A stretch of DNA of 8,164 bases from VBDM01 sp049663805 (GCA_049663805.1 JBATEB010000220.1:1-8164); one strand, 5' to 3'. Shown: positions 1 to 6,625, counted from the first letter of the stretch. Program-made: numbers and translations. The notes: generated by a model not told the origin, from the sequence alone.

Positions 1-591
1 CGCGACGTCGTCCGGATGCGGCGGAACGGGCGAAAGCCGCGGCAGCAGCGTGCGCGAAGGCGCGGGCAGCTCCGCCGATCCCTCCCAGGCGCGGCTCTGC
101 AGGTCGAACGGAACGCCGATCACCACCGGCCGGCGCTCCCGCCGCGCCTGCAGGAAGGCGTCGCGCACCGCGACCGGCGTGCGCTCGGGCAAATGCAGGC
201 TGTGATAGGCGGCGCCGGTCGCGGCGACGAGCGGAGCCTGGTCGATCGCCTGGTTGTACCAGCCGCTCTTCAGCGGCGCCTCGCCGGCGAACACCACCAC
301 CGGCAGATGCGCGCGCACCGCCGCAGGAAGCGCCGTCATCAACTGCGTCACCCCGGGGCCGCAGGTCACCGTGACGACGCCCACGTCGCGCGTCTTTCGC
401 GCGTACGCCATCGCGGCGGCGAGCCCGCAATGCTCGTGCCGGACATAGATCATGCGGCAGCCCAGTTCGGACAAACGCGCCGCCCAGTTCATGTTGGCGT
501 CGCCGAGGAGCGCGAAACAGGTCTTCACCTCCTCCCGCAGGAACGCCCGGGCGAGGACGTCGTAGACGCGCAGTCCGGCTGGGTTCTTCAT
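1..591 (-). CDS. ThDP-dependent enzyme, acetolactate synthase-like, N-terminal part (runs off left edge)
   Basis: Reading leftward from the ATG at 591-589, the frame stays open for 197 codons to the window edge, so only the N-terminal part is present. The protein begins MKNPAGLRVYDVLARAF and looks like the PYR (pyrimidine-binding) domain of thiamine diphosphate enzymes of the acetolactate synthase/decarboxylase superfamily. Visible hallmarks are FALLGD near residue 26, the RHEH segment with Glu53 at the position of the conserved ThDP-activating glutamate, GLAAAMAYAR, and the TCGPGVTQ loop followed by PVVVFAGE. An AGGGAG ribosome-binding site lies a few bases upstream of the ATG. The substrate cannot be told from this half, because the central and C-terminal ThDP-binding domains are outside the window. 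The gene is divergent from nnrS across 173 bp, in which I found no convincing FNR/NnrR palindrome. Confidence 0.85.
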   Translation of the reverse strand, partial: MKNPAGLRVYDVLARAFLREEVKTCFALLGDANMNWAARLSELGCRMIYVRHEHCGLAAAMAYARKTRDVGVVTVTCGPGVTQLMTALPAAVRAHLPVVVFAGEAPLKSGWYNQAIDQAPLVAATGAAYHSLHLPERTPVAVRDAFLQARRERRPVVIGVPFDLQSRAWEGSAELPAPSRTLLPRLSPVPPHPDDVA

Positions 592-764
592 GATCGCGGC
601 TCCCTGGAGATTCTGTGTGCAGGATCCTCCCCTGCCGCGCGGGATTCTACTATCCGGGGACAGACGACGTGCCGGTGCGGTCGATTGAAGCGCGCGAGAC
701 GGCTAACGTCCCCCGACCGGGCCGAGCCCGCCGCCGCGGTTTGAAATAGACTGGGCGCCGCGCC

Positions 765-1955
765 ATGACCGTGCACACGCCGACCGAGCCCCGACCGCAG
801 GCACCGCGGCGCTTCGCGCTGTGGAATCTGGGCTTTCGCCCCTTTTACCTGTTCGCCGGGATTTTCGCCGCGCTCTCGGTGCCGCTCTGGGCGGCGCGCT
901 TCGCCGGCTGGCTCGGGGAGTGGGTGTACTTCTCCGAGTCGGTCCGGCACGCGCACGAGATGATCTTCGGCTACGCCTTCGCCGTGGTCACGGGCTTTCT
1001 GTTTACGGCGGTGCGCAACTGGACGGGGCGCCCGACCCCGAGCGGCCCGCTGCTCGCGGCGATCGCGGGACTGTGGCTCGCCGCGCGGGTGCTCGCGTTC
1101 ACGCCCTGGACCCTGCTCGCCGCCGCCGCGGACGTCGCGTTCGCCCTCGCCGCCGCCCTGGGAATCGGCGTGCCGCTCCTCGCGAGCGGCAACCGCCGCA
1201 ATTATTTCTTCATCGGCGTGCTGCTCGCACTCGGCGCGGCGAACCTCGCGTTCTATCTGGCCGAGGCGGGGCTGCTCGAGGTGGCCGCCGGCGACGGCGT
1301 GCAGATCGCGCTCGACCTCGTCCTCTTCGTCATGGCCGTCATGGGCGGGCGCGTCATCCCGGCGTTCACCGCCAACGCGATCCCCGGCTCGAAGCCGACG
1401 CGTCACGCCCTGCTCGAGCGCATCGCGCCCGGCAGCATCCTTCTGCTGATCGCCGCCGACCTGCTCCCGGTTCCGGGAAGCATCGTCGCCATCCTCGCCG
1501 CGCTGGCCGCGCTCGCGCACGCGGCGCGCCTCGCGCTGTGGCAGCCGTGGCTGACGCTGCGGCACCCGATCCTGTGGATCCTGCACGCCTCGTACGGCTG
1601 GATCGTCGTCCACCTCGCGCTGCGCGCGCTCGCGCCCCTGGACGCGTTCCCCGGGAGCCTCGCCACCCACGCGCTCGCCGTGGGCGCCATCGGCGGCCTC
1701 ACCCTCGGCATGATGACCCGCACCGCGCTCGGCCACACCGGCAGGCCGCTGCGGACCGGCCCCGCGGAAACCGCTTCCTATACGCTGGTGCAACTCGCCG
1801 CGATCTCGCGCGTGTTTCTTCCGCTCGCGGTTCCCGCGTGGTATCTCCCCGCGGTGACCGCTTCGGCCGTGCTGTGGTTCGCGGCGTTCGCGGTGTTCAG
1901 CGCGGCGTACTGGCCGATCCTCACACGCGCGCGGGCGGACGGCGCGCCGGGATAA
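765..1955 (+). CDS. nnrS: NnrS family membrane protein
   Basis: A 396-residue, very hydrophobic protein with about twelve predicted membrane-spanning segments, close to the usual NnrS length. Family signatures are clear: LGFRPFYLFAG near residue 22, HAHEMIFGYAFAVVTGFLFT near 63 (His-rich, first conserved block), GGRVIPAFTANAIPG near 195, and GLTLGMMTRTALGHTGRPL near 313. NnrS proteins are heme- and copper-containing inner-membrane proteins found with denitrification genes and implicated in tolerance of nitric oxide stress; the biochemical activity is not settled. The ATG at 765 is chosen because the conserved FRPFYL segment follows about 20 residues later, as in relatives; no strong Shine-Dalgarno sequence precedes it. 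It stands alone with no partner genes downstream, and the cassette array starts about 125 bp after its stop. GC content is much higher than in the cassette genes. Confidence 0.93.
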   Translation: MTVHTPTEPRPQAPRRFALWNLGFRPFYLFAGIFAALSVPLWAARFAGWLGEWVYFSESVRHAHEMIFGYAFAVVTGFLFTAVRNWTGRPTPSGPLLAAIAGLWLAARVLAFTPWTLLAAAADVAFALAAALGIGVPLLASGNRRNYFFIGVLLALGAANLAFYLAEAGLLEVAAGDGVQIALDLVLFVMAVMGGRVIPAFTANAIPGSKPTRHALLERIAPGSILLLIAADLLPVPGSIVAILAALAALAHAARLALWQPWLTLRHPILWILHASYGWIVVHLALRALAPLDAFPGSLATHALAVGAIGGLTLGMMTRTALGHTGRPLRTGPAETASYTLVQLAAISRVFLPLAVPAWYLPAVTASAVLWFAAFAVFSAAYWPILTRARADGAPG

Positions 1956-2080
1956 GGGAGGGACTTCCGTCCATGGCAAGTCGGGTAAGACCCTACAAGG
2001 GATGTCAGGCAAACCCGATTCGTGGCGCATTTCCTTGTGCTGGGCGTTGGGGGTAACCTTGCACGGTCAGAATATTCAGC
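1956..2080. other. Junction between chromosomal nnrS and the cassette array (possible attI-side or array boundary)
   Basis: Non-coding stretch where composition drops from the very GC-rich nnrS to the roughly balanced cassette DNA. It ends at the first clear core site, GTTAGAC at 2081-2087. No RYYYAAC box with a matching arm lies in the preceding 60-130 bases, so I cannot build an attC here. It could be the end of an attI site, a degraded attC, or simply the breakpoint where the array was joined. GTTGGGG at 2046-2052 and the palindrome GAATATTC at 2070-2077 are the only other patterns seen. No intI gene is adjacent. Confidence 0.4.
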
Positions 2081-2117
2081 GTTAGACCTATTAATAATCG
2101 AACGAGGAGATAACAGC

Positions 2118-2558
2118 GTGAAGAACGCCATCGCGACGATCGTCCGCGGCTTTCTCTTAGGTCTCGGCTTCGCGGTTGCCGCGATCGGAGCCACTTTCGT
2201 AGCTCAAGCGTACTGGATGAATAAGTATCAGAGCGGCTCCAGTGCGTACTCTAACGTCGATAGCGTCGCGGATGCAGCGCGTAAGGACATCGTGCTGTCA
2301 GATGTCGAGGAACAGAAGAGTGATAAGCGAGTTGCCGTTATTGGTACGTTAAAGAATACGGGTTCGCGCCCTGCGCGGGGGCTTCAAATTGAAGTTGAGT
2401 TGTTCCAGAAGAACAAGTTCGTGGATCAATACTCCACGTACATATCAGGCAGCGTGGGACCTGGAGAGACTCGTCACTTCAAGGTGGCCTGCGGCTGTGG
2501 GGATTCGCCTCCGGCTGACCATGACAGTTTCAAAGTACAGGTCCGAGGTGGATACTAG
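2118..2558 (+). CDS. Membrane-anchored FxLYD-like domain protein (cassette 1)
   Basis: A 146-residue protein. Residues about 5-29 form one hydrophobic segment (IATIVRGFLLGLGFAVAAIG), so it is probably anchored in the inner membrane with the rest outside the cytoplasm. Residues about 65-145 resemble the small beta-sandwich FxLYD fold: a VIGTLKNTGSRPARGLQIEVELF strand pair, a YISGSVGPGETRHFKV segment, then a short C-terminal strand. Such domains are widespread in exported proteins of unknown function. I choose the GTG at 2118 because a strong GAGGAG ribosome-binding site at 2104-2109 precedes it by 8 bases and the TM anchor then starts at the N-terminus. An upstream in-frame GTG at 2022 would place the core site 2081-2087 inside the gene. 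The stop TAG abuts the attC R'' box at 2559. Role unknown. Confidence 0.75.
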   Translation: MKNAIATIVRGFLLGLGFAVAAIGATFVAQAYWMNKYQSGSSAYSNVDSVADAARKDIVLSDVEEQKSDKRVAVIGTLKNTGSRPARGLQIEVELFQKNKFVDQYSTYISGSVGPGETRHFKVACGCGDSPPADHDSFKVQVRGGY

Positions 2559-2648
2559 GCCTAACCACGCGGCCCACGGGGACGCGCGTGGAGCATCGCA
2601 GCTTTCGCCACCAACGCAGTCGCGCGCCGGTGGCCGCGAACGTTCGAC
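2559..2648 (+). repeat. attC recombination site of cassette 1
   Basis: R'' box GCCTAAC (2559-2565) begins directly after the stop codon. The inner arm CGCGGCC (2568-2574) is the exact complement of GGCCGCG (2632-2638), and R' is GTTCGAC (2642-2648), giving a 90-bp imperfect palindrome. Further in, GGGGACGCGCG and CGCGCGCCGG also partly pair. R' departs from the GTTRRRY consensus at the fourth base (C instead of a purine). The integrase would cleave between G2642 and T2643 on the bottom strand. Confidence 0.7.
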
Positions 2649-2663
2649 GGCGGAGCGTCACGC

Positions 2664-3194
2664 ATGACTGACACGCAAGAACTTTCTGACACAGCCGCTG
2701 AGTTCCGACGTCACTTCGACCAATACTATTTGGGCGTAATTCCTCTCCTTCTGAACGAGGAGGGGCTGTTCTTGGCCTTCTTATCAATGCTTGCGGCGGT
2801 CGAGTCACTTGCTGGAACGTACATGCCGGATCAAGGTACCGGTGAGCGGTTTCGGGCCTTCATCTCAACATTCTTTCCCAAGACCTATGAGTCTCATGTA
2901 GATCAGCTCTGGAAGTTCAGAAATCGCATGATCCATTCGTTCAATCCGAGCCCGTTCATAATTCTTTGCCGAAACTCGCGCATGCATCTATGCGACGCAA
3001 GCGGCGCGAAAATGCTCAATGCCGAAGACTTCTATGCCGATCTGGTCGCAGCATCGCGCGCCTATTTCAGTGCGCTCTACTCTGACCTCGAGCTGCAGAG
3101 ACGCTTTGGGAAACGTGTAGCGTCAGATGACGGTGGGAGACCAATTTCACATCAAGTTGTGGAGTCAGTGGGTGCCAACAAATCCGCCGTCTAA
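2664..3194 (+). CDS. HEPN-like protein with RX4H motif, hypothetical (cassette 2)
   Basis: A 176-residue, probably cytosolic, mostly helical protein with no signal or membrane segment. I do not recognise a named family. The segment WKFRNRMIHSFNP contains R86-N87-R88-M89-I90-H91, which fits the RX4-6H motif with a polar residue after the Arg that marks HEPN-domain RNases, and helices precede and follow it as in that fold. HEPN proteins commonly act as metal-independent ribonucleases in toxin-antitoxin, abortive infection and CRISPR systems; others are non-catalytic. No antitoxin partner (MNT-type) is encoded beside it. The start ATG at 2664 has GGAG at 2652-2655, 8 bases upstream, and falls 15 bases after the cassette core. 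The TAA stop overlaps the next attC (GTCTAAC at 3189). HEPN assignment is inference from one motif. Confidence 0.72.
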   Translation: MTDTQELSDTAAEFRRHFDQYYLGVIPLLLNEEGLFLAFLSMLAAVESLAGTYMPDQGTGERFRAFISTFFPKTYESHVDQLWKFRNRMIHSFNPSPFIILCRNSRMHLCDASGAKMLNAEDFYADLVAASRAYFSALYSDLELQRRFGKRVASDDGGRPISHQVVESVGANKSAV

Positions 3195-3259
3195 CAAGCG
3201 CTTCGAGACAGACCAAACAAATCGCTGCGCGCTTTGTTCGGCCGCTCAAGCGCGGCGTT
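3189..3259 (+). repeat. attC of cassette 2, split by the IS (R' completed at 5041-5047)
   Basis: R'' GTCTAAC (3189-3195) overlaps the stop codon of the HEPN-like gene. GCGCTT (3198-3203) plus GAG (3205-3207) pair with CTCAAGCGC (3245-3253), leaving C3204 as an extrahelical base, the classic attC orientation signal. The stem continues with CCAAACAAA (3213-3221) against TTTGTTCGG (3233-3241). R' would be GTTGAGG as it stands. If the IS from 3260 to 5040 is removed together with one GTT copy, it becomes GTTAGGC, a good consensus core, so the site is a textbook attC interrupted inside R'. Confidence 0.85.
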
Positions 3260-3276
3260 GAGGCTGTAGGATTTCT
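3260..3276 (+). repeat. Left terminal inverted repeat of the IS1182-family element
   Basis: GAGGCTGTAGGATTTCT. The first 10 bases are identical to the inverted right end (5040 to 5031). Overall 13 of 17 positions match. It lies downstream of the transposase stop. Confidence 0.8.
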
Positions 3277-3417
3277 CTGTTTTTCGTTGGCGCCGACGAA
3301 GCTGCGGCCACCGCACCGATTGCCTCGCGCAATTTCTTTGCGAGGAAGGGGGTTGGTGAAGATCGAAGTTATTGAGGCGATCGATTCGACGAGGGGTGGT
3401 GCGCCTCTTTAGCCCTG

Positions 3418-4956
3418 CTACTGCGCATAGCCTTGATGCGCGAGCTTCTCGATGTTCTGTACCAAGCAGAACAGCTGCCACTGACCATCGACTTTGGTGC
3501 GCCCGCGCAGCGTGAACCGATCCAGTCCCTTGTTGTAACGCAGGTTGCCGAACACCGGCTCCACCGTGGCGAAGCGCTGACCGTAGCGCGCCCGGCCTTC
3601 TGGGGAATCGATCCGGCATTTCATGCGCGCCGAATGCGATAGGGGTTTGTGGTTCTTGCCGGTGAAGAACACCACCTGGCGCACCGCGGTGCGGCTGGGA
3701 TGGCGCAGGCATTTCTCTCTCACCGGGCACGGCACGCACACCCGCTTGGCGCCGGTGAACTTCACCCCTTCGCGCCCCTGGATCACCACCTGAGTGCCGT
3801 TCTGGTAGAGAAACTCCCCGGCCGGACAGATGCACACCTTCGCCTCTTCGTCGTAGGTGAAATCCTCCGGACCGAATAGCTTCTCCTTCTTGCCGCCCTT
3901 CGTCTTGTCCCACAGCGGATCGGGCTGGGCCTTGTGTTTGTCCTGATCGGCGAAGCGCTCATCGCGCGCTCGCATGCCGTTGTCGGCGATCAGTGCCTCG
4001 ATCTTTCGGTCGGCCAGTTGCCTGAGATTGTCTTCGCTGTGATAGCCGGCATCGGCGGTCAGCAGTGAATTCTCAGCCAGGACTTCGCCCATCGCCTCAA
4101 CGACCGGCATCAGCACCTCTTGTTCAGAACCGCTGCCGTGCGCCTGGGCGCAGACGATGACCTGGTGTTTGGCATCGACCGCCACCACCCCGGTGTAGCC
4201 TTGGATCACCCCTTTACTGGTAGCCATCTTGGCGCTCTCGTTGTCGGTGCGGTTGCTCTTGCGAATCGAGGGCTTACGCTTACCCCGCTTGGCACCGCCC
4301 CGGTCTTCCGTATTCTCGACCAGCCAGTCGCGAATCTGTTGCGCGTCCCGGTGCAGCCGTTCGATGCGTTTGACCTCCTTGGCGCGCACGCTCGGCTCCA
4401 CCGCCTGGACGTCTTCCTCGCGGTGACGCGCCAGCATCGTCTTCGCCGCCCGCTCCAGCTTGTCGGCTTGACGGGCAAACTCGGCACGCGTGCCGCTCTT
4501 CCGCTTCGAGGCGTTGCCCGGCAGCTTCACCCCGTCAATCGCGAACATCTCCCGCCCGATCAAGCCTTCCCGGTCGCAAATCGCCAGCACCGCCCCGAAC
4601 ACGTGCGCGATGTCCTCGCCCAGCGTGCTCACGAAGCCGGCGAGAGTGGTGAAGTGCGGGGCCCTGTCGCCACAGAGCGCGATGAAGGTGACGTGGCTGT
4701 GGCAGGCCGCCTCCATCCCGCGGCTGCTGACAATCCCTTGGGAGTAGGCAAACAGCACCACCTTCAACAGCAGCGCCGGCGGATACGCCGCAGCACCGAG
4801 CGCATCGTTCTTGAAGCGCTTATCGAAACCCGACAGATCGATCTCATGATCGAGCAGATGGTTCAGTGCGTGTTCGAAGCTGCCGGGAAGCAATTGCCGC
4901 TGAAGATCCACGGCCAGAAATCGCGGACTGGTGTCGATGAGCTTGTAGCGCGCCAT
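3418..4956 (-). CDS. IS1182-family transposase (DDE)
   Basis: A full-length 512-residue transposase. The N-terminal part (about 15-130) matches the DUF772/InsH-type domain (YPPALLLKVVLFAYSQGI, HFTTLAGF). Probable DDE catalytic residues are D141 (AIDGVKL), D302 (LTADAGYH) and E466 (TVEPVFGN). A charged coiled-coil-like insertion spans about 160-235 before the conserved TDNESAKM segment. A cysteine cluster (C375, C377, C407, C410, C416) looks like a zinc-binding knuckle preceding the C-terminal DDE segment. The protein cuts and joins the IS ends. Length is normal for IS1182 and no frameshift is seen. The ATG at 4956 leaves an 84-bp leader to the IS end; AGGAGGAGCTTT lies about 30 bases upstream, too far to be this start's ribosome-binding site. 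Confidence 0.95.
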   Translation of the reverse strand: MARYKLIDTSPRFLAVDLQRQLLPGSFEHALNHLLDHEIDLSGFDKRFKNDALGAAAYPPALLLKVVLFAYSQGIVSSRGMEAACHSHVTFIALCGDRAPHFTTLAGFVSTLGEDIAHVFGAVLAICDREGLIGREMFAIDGVKLPGNASKRKSGTRAEFARQADKLERAAKTMLARHREEDVQAVEPSVRAKEVKRIERLHRDAQQIRDWLVENTEDRGGAKRGKRKPSIRKSNRTDNESAKMATSKGVIQGYTGVVAVDAKHQVIVCAQAHGSGSEQEVLMPVVEAMGEVLAENSLLTADAGYHSEDNLRQLADRKIEALIADNGMRARDERFADQDKHKAQPDPLWDKTKGGKKEKLFGPEDFTYDEEAKVCICPAGEFLYQNGTQVVIQGREGVKFTGAKRVCVPCPVREKCLRHPSRTAVRQVVFFTGKNHKPLSHSARMKCRIDSPEGRARYGQRFATVEPVFGNLRYNKGLDRFTLRGRTKVDGQWQLFCLVQNIEKLAHQGYAQ

Positions 4957-5023
4957 GCCGTATCCTCAATCGTAAAGCTCCTCCTTCGAACCTTGATACG
5001 CGCAATCGTTCCGAGTACGCTCC

Positions 5024-5040
5024 AGTTTTTCTACAGCCTC
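5024..5040 (-). repeat. Right terminal inverted repeat of the IS1182-family element
   Basis: Read inward from 5040 it is GAGGCTGTAGAAAAACT. This is the transposase-upstream end. Directly outside it is GTTAGGC (5041-5047), the R' core that completes the interrupted attC. Confidence 0.8.
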
Positions 5041-5156
5041 GTTAGGCCTCTCGGTCACTCGCTGCTTCATGCTCAGGCGCCGCTCCAGCTTCTGCGCTTC
5101 TGCGTCGAAGAGCGCTTTCCCCGGCGCGAGCCCACTCGGACCGGTTCAGTTTCACA
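5041..5156. other. Remnant of a lost cassette between two IS elements
   Basis: It begins with the core GTTAGGC (5041-5047), so it should be the 5' end of a third cassette. It then joins, without any recognisable IS end, to the middle of a second IS1182-type transposase at about 5150-5160. Its own attC R'' box (expected GCCTAAC) is missing. Short open frames run through on both strands, but none has a start with a ribosome-binding site or similarity that I recognise. I read it as the leftover of a cassette truncated by a deletion that also removed the 5' half of the second IS. Confidence 0.45.
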
Positions 5157-6054
5157 GTCAACCTGACCGACAACGAGTCGGCCAAGATGAAGACCTCCAA
5201 GGGCGTGATTCAGGGCTACGACGGGGTGGCGATGGTGGACGCGAGGCACCAGGTGGTGGTGCACGCCCAGGCCTACGGCGAGGCGCAGCACGCGCTGCTC
5301 TTACCGATGCTGGAAGGTACGCGCCGCGAGTTCAAGGCGCTCGGTGAGAAAGGCGATGTGCTAAAGAAGGCGGCGATTGCGGCCGACTCGGGATTCCACA
5401 CCGAGGCGAATGCAAAGTACCTCTTCGAGCGGGACATCGACGGCTACCTGGCCGATCATCTGTTCAGGAAGCGCGGCCCACGTTTCCTGACGGCGGCCCG
5501 GCACCAGCCGAGCCGCCAACCGACCCAGGCCAAGCACTTCCGCCCCAGCGACTTCATCCATGACCCTGAGACCCAGACCTGCATCTGCCCGGCGGGGCAG
5601 TTCCTGTACCAGAACGGCAGCCGCTGTCTGATCGGAGGTCGCGAGGCGGTGAAGTTCACCGGCGCCAAGCGCGTGTGCGGGCCGTGCGAATTGCGAAGCC
5701 GCTGCTTACGCCACCCGGAGCGCACAGCCGTGCGGCAGGTGGTGTTCTTTACCGGGCGTACGCAAGGGCTTGCCGAGACCTTATAGCGCGAAGATGAAAA
5801 GGAAGATCGACAGCGACTAGGGCCGCTACCAGTACGGCCGGCGCCTGGGCATCGTCGAGCCGGTGTTCGGCAACATCTGCGGCACGCGCGGACTGCGCCG
5901 CTTCAGCCTGCGCGGCAAGCGCAAAGTGAACACGCAGTGGTTGCTGTACTGCCTGGTGCACAACATCGGCAAGCTGCATCGCTATGCGGGCACGCACGCC
6001 CGAAAGCGACGAAAGCGGTACGATGGGCGCTCGCAAATGCAGCAAACCACATGA
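5157..6054 (+). pseudogene. IS1182-family transposase, 5'-truncated, frameshifted and with a nonsense codon
   Basis: From about VNLTDNESAKM this aligns with residues 235-512 of the intact neighbouring transposase: GVIQGYDGV, AADSGFHTEAN (second Asp), CICPAGQFLYQNG, VKFTGAKRVCGPC, CLRHPERTAVRQVVFFTG. Identity is clearly partial, so this is a different IS, not a duplicate. About 235 N-terminal residues, with the first catalytic Asp, are absent. At about 5781 one extra T shifts the frame (the first frame ends at TAATT-free TTATAG context, stop 5784-5786). Removing it restores ETYSAKMKRKIDSD, followed by an in-frame TAG at 5818-5820. The frame then resumes with GRYQYGRRLGIVEPVFGN (catalytic Glu) and ends at TGA 6052-6054. 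The gene cannot give an active transposase. Confidence 0.9.
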
Positions 6055-6162
6055 AACAGGACAACAAGAATCAGCAGCACCGAGCTCCGGTTCGGCCGCG
6101 CCGCCTCCCGCGCTCAATCACGGCGGCGGAATGCTTCTGCAATGGGCTTTTTCTACACGCTC
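5157..6162 (+). mobile_element. Truncated IS1182-family element with surviving 3' end at a cassette core
   Basis: The transposase pseudogene is followed by about 108 bp of non-coding DNA that ends in TTTTTCTACACGCTC at 6148-6162. Read inward this is GAGCGTGTAGAAAAA, differing from the right end of the intact IS only by GC to CG at bases 4-5. It is therefore taken as this element's terminal repeat. Directly outside it is GTTAAAC (6163-6169), a cassette core. The 5' end is deleted. The left limit given is the approximate start of transposase similarity. Confidence 0.75.
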
Positions 6163-6189
6163 GTTAAACGGCAGTAAATGGCTGGTACC

Positions 6190-6486
6190 ATGGCGTACGA
6201 TGAGAAGAAAATCGAAATGGCAGTGCTGGCGCTGCTGTACTACGGGTCCTTTGAGCGCCCAGGCAACCGGTCCGCGTGGAAGACCTACGACTGGGCAATC
6301 ACCGAGCGTCTTTTTGAACAGGGTTTAATCGGCGACCCGCGAGGCACAAGCAAGTCCCTTGTTTTCACGCCCGAAGGTGAAGCTCGCGCAAAAGCAGCTT
6401 TCGAGGCACTCTTTGGTGCGTCTAGCGCGTCTGGTGGTGGACGCCCCGCCAAAGCGCAGAAAGGTAAACATGCTGGCTCAGACTGA
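6190..6486 (+). CDS. DUF6429-like small protein (cassette 4)
   Basis: A 98-residue protein from the ATG at 6190; the in-frame ATG at 6178 would add MAGT. I prefer 6190 because MAYDEKKIEMAVLALLYYG then aligns with the way this small family begins, but neither start has a clear ribosome-binding site. The core (residues about 5-78), with AVLALLY, the W-K-x-Y-D-W segment and FEQGLIGDPRGTSKSLVFTPEGEARAKAAFEALF, resembles the DUF6429 group. It probably forms a winged-helix-like helical fold; the function is not known. A Gly/Ser/Lys-rich tail of about 23 residues follows. The gene starts just after the core GTTAAAC and is followed after 20 bases by its attC, so it is a single-gene cassette. Family assignment is from memory of the motif pattern. 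Confidence 0.7.
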   Translation: MAYDEKKIEMAVLALLYYGSFERPGNRSAWKTYDWAITERLFEQGLIGDPRGTSKSLVFTPEGEARAKAAFEALFGASSASGGGRPAKAQKGKHAGSD

Positions 6487-6506
6487 AGCGCGTTCCAAGC
6501 GCTGCC

Positions 6507-6578
6507 GTTTAACCTGGCGCTGGTGCGGACGGGCCGCCAGCGTTGCGTCTCATCGACTGTCGGCGCTCCACGTTGGGT
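6507..6578 (+). repeat. attC of the DUF6429 cassette
   Basis: R'' GTTTAAC (6507-6513) and R' GTTGGGT (6572-6578) bracket 72 bp. R'' is the exact complement of the cassette's own 5' core GTTAAAC at 6163, strong evidence that the pair belongs to one circular cassette. Inner arms TGGCGC and GGCGCTCCA pair imperfectly with two unpaired bases. The fold is weaker than those of the other sites. Confidence 0.7.
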
Positions 6579-6602
6579 GGCAAAAAAGAACGGGCGTAGA
6601 AT
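6573..6602 (+). promoter_or_regulatory. Possible sigma-70 promoter for hicBA, overlapping the cassette core
   Basis: TTGGGT (6573-6578) and TAGAAT (6597-6602) are 18 bases apart. The -10 box has five of six consensus bases; the -35 box has only the TTG. If real, the -35 box is part of the R' core site, and transcription would start about 15-20 bases before hicB. Toxin-antitoxin cassettes usually carry their own promoter. This is pattern matching only. Confidence 0.4.
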
Positions 6603-6625
6603 GCGCCAAAACGTCGAGGTGACAC

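Larger units (their letters stand above)
3260..5040 (-). mobile_element. Complete IS1182-family insertion sequence inserted in an attC core
   Basis: A 1,781-bp element with one transposase gene on the minus strand. Its ends are inverted repeats that both begin GAGGCTGTAG read inward, and GTT is present on both outer sides (3257-3259 and 5041-5043), consistent with a 3-bp target duplication. If instead the left end began one base later, a CGTT duplication would be possible, so the exact border is uncertain by a base. Excision restores a consensus attC. The open reading frame is intact, so the element may still be active or recently inserted. Its 161-bp 3' non-coding part (3260-3417) holds nothing else that I can recognise. 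Confidence 0.85.

Noticed and set aside
16..744. 242-codon plus-strand frame opposite the ThDP enzyme
   Set aside because: Shadow of the minus-strand ThDP gene, which carries the catalytic Glu motif and a ribosome-binding site.
592..764. FNR/NnrR-type operator between the divergent genes
   Set aside because: Expected for nnrS, but no TTGAT-N4-ATCAA-like palindrome was found.
588..2030. Long open frame of 480 codons on the minus strand opposite nnrS
   Set aside because: Composition is almost entirely Arg/Gly/Glu/Ala, the hallmark of an antisense frame of a GC-rich gene, and nnrS on the other strand has clear family motifs.
821..2056. 411-codon plus-strand frame overlapping nnrS
   Set aside because: Arg-rich shadow frame with no motif; the NnrS frame is unambiguous.
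4120..5166. 348-codon plus-strand frame across the IS
   Set aside because: Antisense to the intact transposase and crosses the IS border; no recognisable features.
5041..5291. Minus-strand frame ending in a helical Lys/Glu-rich segment next to the IS
   Set aside because: It continues into the IS terminal repeat and has no supported start; no protein can be claimed.
3260..6162. The two IS1182-family copies as a composite transposon
   Set aside because: They are different elements, one is truncated, and only about 110 bases lie between them.
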